From Ptiloglossa arizonensis (lineage: Eukaryota > Arthropoda > Insecta > Hymenoptera > Colletidae): 64,000 bases of DNA. The stretch lies in contig NW_027478535.1 of the NCBI RefSeq assembly GCF_051014685.1, forward strand, positions 124,001-188,000, read 5' to 3'. The translations under genes were made by a program, and so were the position numbers. How positions within the stretch are numbered: position 1 is the stretch's first letter; every line of letters starts with the position of its first letter. Below, in pieces: positions 12,090 through 23,519 of the stretch. Below the pieces are notes generated by a model. It did no database searches. It saw nothing but the letters and a program-made list of their open reading frames with translations, and was not told the DNA's origin.

Positions 12090-13205
12090 TCTGAAAGTAG
12101 AAACTCTCCCGATTACAACGGTATGTGTATTTTTCCGCTAGGCCACTGTAGTTATTTGTTTCGAGTATCAGACTTGCGAAAATTTTGATGGTTTCTCAAC
12201 CATTCCATAACTTCAAACTCCCACATCTCGCGAACGGATTGACGAACTCTGGAAATTCCTGTTGCATCTGACAGCAGAAACTCGCCCGATTACAATGGTA
12301 TGTGTACTTCTCCCCTAGGCCATGCCAGTCATTTGTTTCTAGCATCAGAATTGCGAAAATTTTGATGGTTTCTCAACCATTCCTTAACTTCAAACTCCCA
12401 TATCTCGCGAACGGATAGGCGAACTCGAGAAATTCCAGTTGCTTCTGAAAGTAGAAACTCGCCCAATCACAATGGTGTGTGTACTTTCCCCGTAGGTCAT
12501 TCCGGTTATTGGTTTCTGGTATCAGACTTTCGAAAATTTTGAGGGTATCTCATCCATTCCTTAACTTCAAACTCCCATATCTCGCGAACGGATTGACCAA
12601 CTCGAGAAATTCCTGACGCATTTGAAAGCAGAATCTCGCCCGATTACAATTGTGAGTGTATTTTTCCCCCAGGCCATTGTAGTTATTGGTTACGAGTATC
12701 AGACTTGCGAAAATTTTGATGGTTTCTCAACCATTCCTTAATTTCAAACTCCCATATCTCGCGGACGGATTGACGAACTCGAGAAATACCTGTTGCATCT
12801 GAAAGTAGAAACTCGCCCGATTACAATGGTGTGTGTACCTTTCCCCTAGGCCATTCCAGTTATTGGTTTCGAGTATCAGACTTGCGAAAATTTTGATGGT
12901 TTCTCAACCATTTTTCAAATCCAAACTCCGATATTTCGCGAACGGATTGACGAATCCGAAAAATTTCTGTTGCATCTGATACTAGAAACTCGCCCGATTA
13001 CAACGGTGTCTGTACTTTTCCCATAGGCCATTCCAGTCATTCGTTTCTAGCATTAGACTTGCGAAAATTTTGATGTTTTCTCAACCATTGCTTAACTTCA
13101 AACTCCCATATCTCGCGAACGGATTGACGAATTCGAGAAATTCCCGTTGCATCTGACAGCAGAAACTCGCCCGATTACAATGGTACGTGTACTTTTCCCC
13201 TAGGC
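12090..13205 (+). repeat. Segmental duplication r, copy 1 (~6 monomers)
   Basis: About six monomers match 14,743-15,858 at an offset of 2,653 bp (15 monomers minus 2 bp). Shared marks in order are TTTTTCCGCTAGG, CTCCCACATCTCG, GCCATGCCAGTCATTTG, GATAGGCGAACTCGAG with CAGTTGCTTCTG, GGTTTCTGGTATCAG, GAGGGTATCTCATCC, GGTTACGAGTATC and the CATTTTTCAAATCC monomer. It ends where the left copy reads CCATGGCAGTCATTTG and the right reads CCATTCCAGTTATTGG. Confidence 0.9.
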
Positions 13206-13564
13206 CATGGCAGTCATTTGTTTCTAGCATCAGACTTGCGAAAATTTTGATGGTTTCTCAACCATTCCTTAACTTCAAACTCCCATATCTCGCGAACGGA
13301 TAGGCGAACTCGAGAAATTCCAGTTGCTTCTGAAAGTAGAAACTCGCCCAATCACAATGGTGTGTGTACTTTTCCCCTAGGCCATTCCAGTTATTGGTTT
13401 CGAGTATCAGATTTGCGAAAATTTTGAGGGTATCTCATCCATTCCTTAACTTCAAACTACCTTATCTCGCGAACGGATTGACCAACTCGAGAAATTCCTG
13501 ACGCATCTGAAAGCAGAATCTCGCCCGATTACAATTGTGAGTGTATTTTTCCCCTAGGCCATTG

Positions 13565-14127
13565 TAGTTATTGGTTTCGAGTATCAGAATTGCGAAAATT
13601 TTGATGGTTATCAACCATTCCTTAATTTCAATCCCCCATATCTCGCGAACGGATTGACGAACTCGAGAAATTCCGGTTGCATCTGAAAGTAGATACTCGC
13701 CCGATTACAACGGTGTGTGTACTTTTCCCATAGGCCATTCCAGTTATTAGTTTCGAGTATCAGACTTGCGAAAATTTTGATGGTTTCTCAACCACTCCTT
13801 AACTTCAAATTCCCATATCTCGCGAACGGATTGACGCATCCGAAAAGTTCCTGTTGCATCTGAAAGTAGAAACTCGCCCGATTACAATGGTGTGTGTACT
13901 TTTCCCTTAGACCACTCCAGTTATTCTTTTCTAGCATTAGAATTGCGAAAATTTTGATGGTTTCTCAACCATTCCTTAATTTCAAACTCCCATATCTCGC
14001 GAACGGATAGTCGATCTCGAGAAATTCCTGTTGTATCTGAAGTAGAATCTCGCCCGATTACAATGGTGTGTGTACTTTTCCCCTAGGCCATTCCAGTTAT
14101 TGGTTTCGAGTATCAGATTTGCGAAAA
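13565..14127 (+). repeat. Segmental duplication q, copy 2
   Basis: Second copy of 10,735-11,297, sharing all its rare substitutions and both 1 bp deletions. It sits inside the spacing of the larger 2,653 bp duplication (12,090-13,205 / 14,743-15,858), so two duplication events are interleaved here. Confidence 0.88.
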
Positions 14128-14742
14128 TTTGGATGGTTTCTCAACCATTTTTCAAATCCAAGCTCCGATATTTCGCGAACGGATTGACGAATCCGAAAAA
14201 TTTCTGTTGCATCTGATACTAGAAACTCGCCCGATTACAACGGTGTCTGTACTTTTCCCATAGGCCATTCCAGTCATTCGTTTCTAGCATTAGACCTGCG
14301 AAAATTTTGATGTTTTCTCAACCATTGCTTAACTTCAAACTCCCATATCTCGCGAACGGATTGACGAATTCGAGAAATTCCCGTTGCATCTGACAGCAGA
14401 ATCTCGCCCGATTACAATGGTACGTGTACTTTTCCCCTAGGCCATTCCAGTTATTGGTTTCGAGTATGAGACTTGCGAAAATTTTGATGGTTTCTCAACC
14501 ATTCCTTAACTTCAAACTCCCATATCTCGCGAACGCATTGACGAACTCGAGAAATTCCTGACGCATCTGAAAGCAAAAACTCGCCCGATTACAATGGTAT
14601 GTGTATTTTTCCCCTAGGCCATTGTAGTTATTGGTTTCGAGTATCAGACTTGCGAAAATTTTGATGGTTTCTCAACCATTCCTTAACATCATACTCCCAT
14701 ATCTAGCAAACGGATTGATGACCTCGAGTAATTCCTGACGCA

Positions 14743-15858
14743 TCTGAAAGTAGAAACTCTCCCGATTACAACGGTATGTGTATTTTTCCGCTAGGCCACT
14801 GTAGTTATTTGTTTCGAGTATCAGACTTGCGAAAATTTTGATGGTTTCTCAACCATTCCATAACTTCAAACTCCCACATCTCGCGAACGGATTGACGAAC
14901 TCTGGAAATTCCTGTTGCATCTGACAGCAGAAACTCGCCCGATTACAATGGTATGTGTACTTCTCCCCTAGGCCATGCCAGTCATTTGTTTCTAGCATCA
15001 GAATTGCGAAAATTTTGATGGTTTCTCAACCATTCCTTAACTTCAAACTCCCATATCTCGCGAACGGATAGGCGAACTCGAGAAATTCCAGTTGCTTCTG
15101 AAAGTAGAAACTCGCCCAATCACAATGGTGTGTGTACTTTCCCCCTAGGTCATTCCGGTTATTGGTTTCTGGTATCAGACTTTCGAAAATTTTGAGGGTA
15201 TCTCATCCATTCCTTAACTTCAAACTCCCATATCTCGCGAACGGATTGACCAACTCGAGAAATTCCTGACGCATTTGAAAGCAGAATCTCGCCCGATTAC
15301 AATTGTGAGTGTATTTTTCCCCCAGGCCATTGTAGTTATTGGTTACGAGTATCAGACTTGCGAAAATTTTGATGGTTTCTCAACCATTCCTTAATTTCAA
15401 ACTCCCATATCTCGCGGACGGATTGACGAACTCGAGAAATACCTGTTGCATCTGAAAGTAGAAACTCGCCCGATTACAATGGTGTGTGTACCTTTCCCCT
15501 AGGCCATTCCAGTTATTGGTTTCGAGTATCAGACTTGCGAAAATTTTGATGGTTTCTCAACCATTTTTCAAATCCAAACTCCGATATTTCGCGAACGGAT
15601 TGACGAATCCGAAAAATTTCTGTTGCATCTGATACTAGAAACTCGCCCGATTACAACGGTGTCTGTACTTTTCCCATAGGCCATTCCAGTCATTCGTTTC
15701 TAGCATTAGACTTGCGAAAATTTTGATGTTTTCTCAACCATTGCTTAACTTCAAACTCCCATATCTCGCGAACGGATTGACGAATTCGAGAAATTCCCGT
15801 TGCATCTGACAGCAGAAACTCGCCCGATTACAATGGTACGTGTACTTTTCCCCTAGGC
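14743..15858 (+). repeat. Segmental duplication r, copy 2
   Basis: Second copy of 12,090-13,205 with only scattered substitutions, for example a CCCC/CCCG difference in the pyrimidine tract near 15,140 versus 12,487. Its right end leads directly into family X at 15,918. Confidence 0.9.
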
Positions 15859-15917
15859 CATTCCAGTTATTGGTTTCGAGTATGAGACTTTCGAAAATTT
15901 TGATGGTTTCTCAACCA

Positions 15918-18214
15918 TTCCTTAACTTCAAACTCCCATATCTCGCGAACGGATTGACGAACTCGAGAAATTCCTGACGCATCTGAAAGCAAAAACTCGC
16001 CCGATTACAACGGTATGTGTATTTTTCCCCTAGGCCATTGTAGTTATTGGTTTCGAGTATCAGACTTGCGAAAATTTTGATGGTTTCTCAACCATTCCTT
16101 AACATCATACTCCCATATCTAGCAAACGGATTGATGACCTCGAGTAATTCCTGACGCATCTAAAAGAAGAAACTCGCCCGATTAGAACGGTATGTGTATT
16201 TTTCACCTAGGCCACTGTAGTTATTTGTTTCGAGTATCAGACTTGCGAAAATTTTGATGGTTTCTCAACCATTCCTTAAATTCAAACGCCCATATCTCGC
16301 GAACGGATGGTCGGTCTCGAGAAATTCCAGCTGCATCTGAAAGTAGAAACTCTCCCGATTACAACGGTATGTGTATTTTTCCGCTAGGCCATTGTAGTTA
16401 CTTGTTTCGAGTATCAGACTTGCGAAAATTTTGATGGTTTCTCAACCATTCCTTAATTTCAAACTCCCATATCTCGCGAACGGATAGGCGAACTCGAGAA
16501 ATTCCAGTTGCTTCTGAAAGTAGAAACTCGCCCAATCACAATGGTGTGTGTACTTTCCCCCTAGGTCATTCCGGTTATTGGTTTCTGGTATCAGACTTTC
16601 GAAAATTTTGAAGGTTTCTCAACCATCTCTTAACTCCAATCTCGGATATTTCGCGAACGGATTGTCGAATCCGAAAAATTTCTGTTGCATCTGAAAGTAG
16701 AAGCTCGCCCGATTACAATGGTGTGTGTACTTTTCCCCTAGGCCATTCCGCTCATTCGTTTCTAGCATCAGACTTGCGAAAATTTTGATGGTTTCTCAAC
16801 CATTCCTTAACTTCAAACTCTCATATCTCGCGAACGGATAGGCGAAATCGAGAAATTCCTGTTGCATCTGAAAGTTGTAACTCGCCCGATGACAATGGTG
16901 TGTGTACGTTCCCCCTGGGCCATTCCAGTTATTGGTTTCGAGTATCAGACTTGCGAAAATTTTGATGGTTTCGCCACCATTCCTTAACTTCAAACTCCCA
17001 TATCTCGCGAACGGATTGACGAACTCGAGAAATTCCTGACGCGTCTGAAAGCAGAATCTCGCCCGATTACAATTGTGTGTGTATTTTTCCCCCAGGCCAT
17101 GGTAGTTATTGGTTACGAGTATCAGACTTGCGAAAATTTTGATGGTTTCTAAACCATTGCTTAACTTCAAACTCTCATATCTCGCGAACGGATTGACGAA
17201 CTCGAGAAATTCCTGCTGCATCTGAAAGCAGAAACTCGCCCGATTACATCGGTATGTGTATTTTTGCCCTAGGCCATAGTAGTTATTGGTTTCGAGTATC
17301 AGACTTGCGAAAGTTTTGATGGTTTATCAACCATTCCCTAACTTCAAACTCCCATATCTCGCGAACGGATATACGAACTCGGAAATTCCTGTTGCATCTG
17401 AAAGCAGAAACTCGCCCGATTACAACGGTATGTGTATTTTTCCCCTAGGCCATTGCAGTTATTGGTTTCGACTATCAGACTAGCGAAAATTTTGAAGGTT
17501 TCTCAACCATTCCTTAACATCAAACTCCCATATCTCGCGAACGGATAGACGAACTCGAAAAATACCTGTTGCATCTGAAAGTAGAAACTCGCCCGATTAC
17601 AATGGTGTGTACTTTTCCCCTAGGCCATTCCAGTTATTAGTTTCGAGTATCAGACCTGCGAAAATTTTGATGGTTTCTCAACCATTCCTTAACATCAAAC
17701 TCCCATATCTCGCGAACGGATTGACGAACTCCAGAAATTCCTGTTGCATCTGAAAGCAGAAACTCGCCCCATTACAACGGTATGTGTACTTTTCCCCTAG
17801 GCCAATGTAGTTATTGGTTTCGAGTATCAGACTTGCGAAGATTTTGATGGTTTCTCAACCATTCCTCAGTTTCAAACTCGCATATCTCGCGAACGGATTG
17901 ACGAACTCGAGAAATTCCTGTTGCATCTGAAAGTAGAAACTCGCCCGACTACAAGGGTATTTGTATTTTCCCCTAGGCCATTGTAGTTATTGGTTTCGAG
18001 TATCAGTCTTGCGAAAATTTTCATGGTTTCTCATCCATTCCTTAACTTCAAACTCCCATATCTCGCGGACGGATTGACGAACTGGAAAAATTCCTGTTGC
18101 ATGTGAAAGTAAAATTTCGCCCGATTACATTGGTAGGTGTACTTTTTACCTATGCCATTGTAGTTATTGGTTTCGAGTATCAGACTTGCGAAAATTTTGA
18201 TGTTTTCTCAACCA
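15918..18214 (+). repeat. HOR family X, copy X1 (13 monomers, 2,297 bp)
   Basis: X1 opens with a GACGCATCTGAAAGCAAAAAC monomer. Next comes the diagnostic CTTAACATCATACTCC / TAGCAAACGG / GATGACCTCGAG monomer at 16,098, then CAAACGCCCATATC with GGTCTCGAG. Later marks are CATCTCTTAACTCC (16,623), GATGGTTTCGCCACC (16,964) and GGATATACGAACTCGG (17,367). The same order recurs in X2 at +2,297 bp, changing to +2,474 bp after X2's one additional monomer. Net length is 13 x 177 minus 4, one small part of which is the GTGTGTACTTTT 2 bp deletion near 17,605. The longest stop-free minus-strand frame of the window (16,796-17,221) lies here and is explained by satellite variants. Confidence 0.88.
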
Positions 18215-20688
18215 TTCCTTAACTTCAAACTCCCATATCTCGCGAACGGATTGACGAACTCGAGAAATTCCTGACGCATCTGAAAGCAAAAACTCGCCCG
18301 ATTACAACGGTATGTGTATTTTTCCCCTAGGCCATTGTAGTTATTGGTTTCGAGTATCAGACTTGCGAAAATTTTGATGGTTTCTCAACCATTCCTTAAC
18401 ATCATACTCCCATATCTAGCAAACGGATTGATGACCTCGAGTAATTCCTGACGCATCTAAAAGAAGAAACTCGCCCGATTAGAACGGTATGTGTATTTTT
18501 CACCTAGGCCACCGTAGTTATTTGTTTCGAGTATCAGACTTGCGAAAATTTTGATGGTTTCTCAACCATTCCTTAAATTCAAACGCCCATATCTCGCGAA
18601 CGGATTGTCGGTCTCGAGAAATTCCAGCTGCATCTGAAAGTAGAAACTCTCCCGATTACAACGGTATGTGTATTTTTCCGCTAGGCCATTGTAGTTATTT
18701 GTTTCGAGTATCAGACTTGCGAAAATTTTGATGGTTTCTCAACCATTCCATAACTTCAAACTCCCACATCTCGCGAACGGATAGGCGAACTCGAGAAATT
18801 CCAGTTGCTTCTGAAAGTAGAAACTCGCCCAATCACAGTGGTGTGTGTACTTTCCCCCTAGGTCATTCCGGTTATTGGTTTCTGGTATCAGACTTTCGAA
18901 AATTTTGAAGGTTTCTCAACCATCTCTTAACTCCAATCTCGGATATTTCGCGAACGGATTGTCGAATCCGAAAAATTTCTGTTGCATCTGAAAGTAGAAG
19001 CTCGCCCGATTACAATGGTGTGTGTACTTTTCCCCTAGGCCATTCCGCTCATTCGTTTCTAGCATCAGACTTGCGAAAATTTTGATGGTTTCTCAACCAT
19101 TCCTTAACTTCAAACTCCCATATCTCGCGAACGGATAGGCGAAATCGAGAAATTCCTGTTGCATCTGAAAGTTGTAACTCGCCCGATGACAATGGTGTGT
19201 GTACGTTCCCCCTGGGCCATTTCAGTTATTGGTTTCGTGTATCAGACTTGCGAAAATTTTGATGGTTTCGCCACCATTCCTTAACTTCAAACTCCCATAT
19301 CTCGCGAACGGATTGACGAACTCGAGAAATTCCTGACGCGTCTGAAAGCAGAAACTCGCCCGATTACAATTGTGTGTGTATTTTTCCCCCAGGCCATGGT
19401 AGTTATTGGTTACGAGTATCAGACTTGCGAAAATTTTGATCGTTTCTCAACCATTACTTAACTTCAAACTCCCATATCTCGCGAACGGATTGACCAACTC
19501 GAGAAATTCCTTTTGCATCTGAAAGCCGAAACTCGCCCGATTACAACGGTACGTGTATATTTGCCCAAGGCAATAGTAGTTATTGGATTCGAGTATCAGA
19601 CTTGCGAAAATTTTGATGGTTTCTAAACCATTCCTTAACTTCAAACTCTCATATCTCGCGAACGGATTGACGAACTCGAGAAATTCCTGCTGCATCTGAA
19701 AGCAGAAACTCGCCCGATTACATCGGTATGTGTATTTTTGCCCTAGGCCATAGTAGTTATTGGTTTCGAGTATCAGACTTGCGAAAGTTTTGATGGTTTA
19801 TCAACCATTCCCTAACTTCAAACTCCCATATCTCGCGAACGGATATACGAACTCGGAAATTCCTGTTGCATCTGAAAGCAGAAACTCGCCCGATTACAAC
19901 GGTATGTGTATTTTTCCCCTAGGCCATTGTAGTTATTGGTTTCGACTATCAGACTAGCGAAAATTTTGAAGGTTTCTCAACCATTCCTTAACATCAAACT
20001 CCCATATCTCGCGAACGGATAGACGAACTCGAAAAATACCTGTTGCATCTGAAAGTAGAAACTCGCCCGATTACAATGGTGTGTACTTTTCCCCTAGGCC
20101 ATTCCAGTTATTAGTTTCGAGTATCAGACCTGCGAAAATTTTGATGGTTTCTCAACCATTCCTTAACATCAAACTCCCATATCTCGCGAACGGATTGACG
20201 AACTCCAGAAATTCCTGTTGCATCTGAAAGCAGAAACTCGCCCCATTACAACGGTATGTGTACTTTTCCCCTAGGCCAATGTAGTTATTGGTTTCGAGTA
20301 TCAGACTTGCGAAGATTTTGATGGTTTCTCAACCATTCCTCAGTTTCAAACTCGCATATCTCGCGAACGGATTGACGAACTCGACAAATTCCTGTTGCAT
20401 CTGAAAGTAGAAACTCGCCCGATTACAAGGGTATTTGTATTTTCCCCTAGGCCATTGTAGTCATTGGTTTCGAGTATCAGACTTGCGAAAATTTTCATGG
20501 TTTCTCATCCATTCCTTAACTTCAAACTCCCATATCTCGCGGACGGATTGACGAACTGGAAAAATTCCTGTTGCACGTGAAAGTAAAATTTCGCCCGATT
20601 ACATTGGTAGGTGTACTTTTTACCTATGCCATTGTAGTTATTGGTTTCGAGTATCAGACTTGCGAAAATTTTGATGTTTTCTCAATCA
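18215..20688 (+). repeat. HOR family X, copy X2 (14 monomers, 2,474 bp)
   Basis: X2 has the same monomer order as X1 plus one inserted monomer (about 19,447-19,623). The insert carries GACCAACTCGAG, GAAAGCCGAAACTCG, GTACGTGTATATTTGCC and AAGGCAATAG. Its diagnostic CTTAACATCA is at 18,395. Most of X2 (about 18,392-20,688) reappears at 31,308-33,604, exactly 12,916 bp downstream, with few differences. X2 is therefore closer to a copy beyond family Y than simple tandem growth from X1 would predict. Confidence 0.88.
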
Positions 20689-23519
20689 TTCCTTAACTTC
20701 AAACTCCCATATCTCGCGAACGGATTGACGAACTCGAGCAATTCCTATTGCATCTGAAAGTAGAAACTCGCCCGATTACAATGGTGTGTGTACTTTTCCC
20801 CTAGGCCATTGTAGTTATTGGATTAGAGTATCAGACTTGCGAAAATTTTGATTGATTCTCAACCATTCCTTAACTTCAAACTCCCATATCTCGCGAACGG
20901 ATTGAGGAAATCGAGAAATTTCTGTTGCATCTGAAAGTAGAAACTCGCCCCATTACAACGGTATGTGTACTTTTCCCCTAGGCCATTCCAGTTATTGGTT
21001 TCGAGTATCAGATTTGCGAAAATTTTGATGGTTTCTCAACCATTGCTTAACTTCAAACTCCCATATCTCGCGAACGGATTGACGAACTCGAGAAATTCCT
21101 GTTGCATCTGAAAGCAGAAACTCGCCCCATTACAACGGTATGTGTACTTTTCCCCTAGGCCAATGTAGTTATTGGTTTCGAGTATCAGATTTGCGAAAAT
21201 TTTGATATTTTCTCAGCCATTGCTTAACTTCAAACTCCCATATCTCGCGAACGGATTGACGAACTCGAGAAATTCCTGTTGCATCTGAAAGTAGGAACTC
21301 GCCCTATTACATTGGTGTGTGTACTTCTCCCCTAGGCCATTCCAGTTATTGGTTTCGAGTATCAGATTTGCGAAAATTTTGAGGGTTCCTCAACCATTCC
21401 TTAACTTCAAACTCCCATATCTCGCGAACGGATTGACGAACTCGAGAAATTCCTGTTGCATCTGACAGCAGAAACTCCCCCGACTACAACGGTATGTGTA
21501 TTTTTGCCCTAAGCGATAGTAGTTATTGGTTTCGAGTATCAGATTTGCGAAAATTTTGTTGGTATCTCAACCATTCCTTAACTTCAAAATCCCATATCTC
21601 GCGAACGGGTTGACGAACTCGAGAAATTCCTGTTGCATCTGAAAGAAGAAACTCGCCCGATTACAACGGTATGTGTATTTTTCCCCTTGGCCATTGTACT
21701 TATTGGTTTCGAGTATTAGACTTGCGAAAATTTTGATGGTTTCTCAACCATTCCTTAAATTCAAACTCCCATTTCTCGCGAACCGATTGACGAACTCGAG
21801 AAATTCCTGTTGCATCTGAAAGTAGCAACGCGCCCGATTACAACGGTATGTGTATTTTTGCTCGAGACCACTGTACTTATTGGTTTCCAGTATCAGACTT
21901 ACGAAAATTTTGATGGTTTCTCAACCATTCCCTAATATCAAACTCGCATATCTCGCGAACGAATTGACGAACTCGAAAAATTCCTGTTGCATCTGAAAGC
22001 AGAGACTCGCCCGATTACAACGGTATGTGTATTTTTGCCCTAGGCCATAGTAGTTATTGATTTCGAGTATCAGACTCGCGAAAATTTTTATGGTTTCTCA
22101 ACCATTCCTTAACTTCAATTTCCCATATCTCGCGAACGGATTGAGGAAATCGAGAAATTCCTGTTGCATCTGAAAGTAGCAACGCGCCCGATTACAACGG
22201 TATGTGTATTTTTGCTCGAGACCATTGTAGTTATTGGTTTCCAGTATCAGACTTGCGAAAATTTTGATGGATTCTCAACCATTCCCTAATTACAAACTCG
22301 CATATCTCGCAAACGAATTGACGAACTCGAAAAATTCCTGTTGCATCTGAAAGCAGAGACTCGCCCGATTACAACGGTATGTGTATTTTTGCCCTAGGCC
22401 ATAGTAGTTATTGATTTCGAGTATCAGACTCGCGAAAATTTTTATGGTTTCTCAACCATTCCTTAACTTCAATTTCCCATATCTCGCGAACGGATTGACG
22501 AACTCGAGAAATTCCTGTTGCATCTGAAAGTAGAAACTCGCCTGGTTACAATCGTGTGTGTACCTTTCCCCTAGGCCATTCCAGTTATTGGTTTCGTGTA
22601 TCAGACTTGCGAAAATTTTGATGGTTCGTCAACCATTCCTTAACTTCAAACTCCCATATCTCGCGAACGGATAGGCGAAATCGAGAAATTCCTGTTGCAT
22701 CTGAAAGTTGTAACTCGCCCGATGACAATGGTGTGTGTACGTTCCCCCTGGGCCATTCCAGTTATTGGTTTCGAGTATCAGACTTGCGAAAATTTTGATG
22801 GTTTCGCCACCATTCCTTAACTTCAAACTCCCATATCTCGCGAACGGATTGACGAACTCGAGAAATTCCTGACGCGTCTGAAAGCAGAATCTCGCCCGAT
22901 TACAATTGTGTGTGTATTTTTCCCCCAGGCCATGGTAGTTATTGGTTACGAGTATCAGACTTGCGAAAATTTTGATGGTTTCTCAACCATTACTTAACTT
23001 CAAACTCCCATATCTCGCGAACGGATTGACCAACTCGAGAAATTCCTGTTGCATCTGAAAGCCGAAACTCGCCCGATTACAACGGTACGTGTATATTTGC
23101 CCAAGGCAATAGTAGTTATTGGATTCGAGTATCAGACTTGCGAAAATTTTGATGGTTTCTAAACCATTCCTTAACTTCAAACTCTCATATCTCGCGAACG
23201 GATTGACGAACTCGAGAAATTCCTGCTGCATCTGAAAGCAGAAACTCGCCCGATTACATCGGTATGTGTATTTTTGCCCTAGGCCATAGTAGTTATTGGT
23301 TTCGAGTATCAGACTTGCGAAAATTTTGATGGTTTATCAACCATTCCCTAACTTCAAACTCCCATATCTCGCGAACGGATATACGAACTCGGAAATTCCT
23401 GTTGCATCTGAAAGCAGAAACTCGCCCGATTGCAACGGTATGTGTATTTTTCCCTTAGGCCATTGTAGTTATTGGTTTCGACTATCAGACTAGCGAAAAT
23501 TTTGAAGGTTTCTCAACCA
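20689..23519 (+). repeat. Linker of 16 monomers between X2 and Y1
   Basis: It begins with the GAGCAATTCCTATTG, GGATTAGAGTATCAG and GATTGATTCTC monomers, which also follow X3 and recur inside Y. A 354 bp dimer duplication occupies 21,821-22,528. From about 22,629 to 23,519 the sequence copies 19,093-19,983 of X2 at a 3,536 bp offset (GCGAAATCGAG, GATGGTTTCGCCACC, AAGGCAATAG, GGATATACGAACTCGG). The linker is therefore itself a mosaic of X- and Y-type pieces. No unique sequence is present. Confidence 0.85.
21821..22528 (+). repeat. 354 bp dimer, two tandem copies
   Basis: Units at 21,821-22,174 and 22,175-22,528. Each has one monomer starting at AGTAGCAACGCGCCCG with TTTTTGCTCGAGACC and GGTTTCCAGTATC. 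The second monomer of each has AACGAATTGACG, GCAGAGACTCG and ATTGATTTCGAG, with CGCGAAAATTTTTATGG. The copies differ at a handful of sites (CTAATATCAAAC versus CTAATTACAAAC). Confidence 0.88.

Larger units (their letters stand above)
8489..15917 (+). repeat. Mixed-subfamily satellite domain with partial HORs
   Basis: About 42 monomers follow with no single complete HOR. Typical marks are CAAACCCCCATATC with GAAAGTAGATACTCG (8,830-9,120 and 10,260-10,560), CTTTTCTAGCATTAG (10,213, 11,096, 13,926), and GAGGGTATCTCATCC with GACCAACTCGAG (11,302, 12,541, 13,426, 15,194). The divergent GATATTTCGCG/GAATCCG monomer is more frequent here than elsewhere (9,196, 9,730, 10,610, 12,900, 14,140, 15,550). 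Segmental copies occur at offsets of 1,415, 2,830 and 2,653 bp and are listed separately. I see no gene or insertion. Confidence 0.88.

Noticed and set aside
16796..17221. 141-codon minus-strand open frame with a 59-residue internal repeat, and related 61-91-codon frames elsewhere
   Set aside because: The monomer is 177 = 3 x 59 bases, so any frame is periodic. The majority minus-strand frame has a single stop, the TGA in GGTTGAGAA. The longer frames occur where variants remove it (GGTTTCTAAACC and GGTTTCGCCACC on the plus strand). Positions repeat only because the HORs repeat. There is no promoter, no polyadenylation signal and no recognisable domain.
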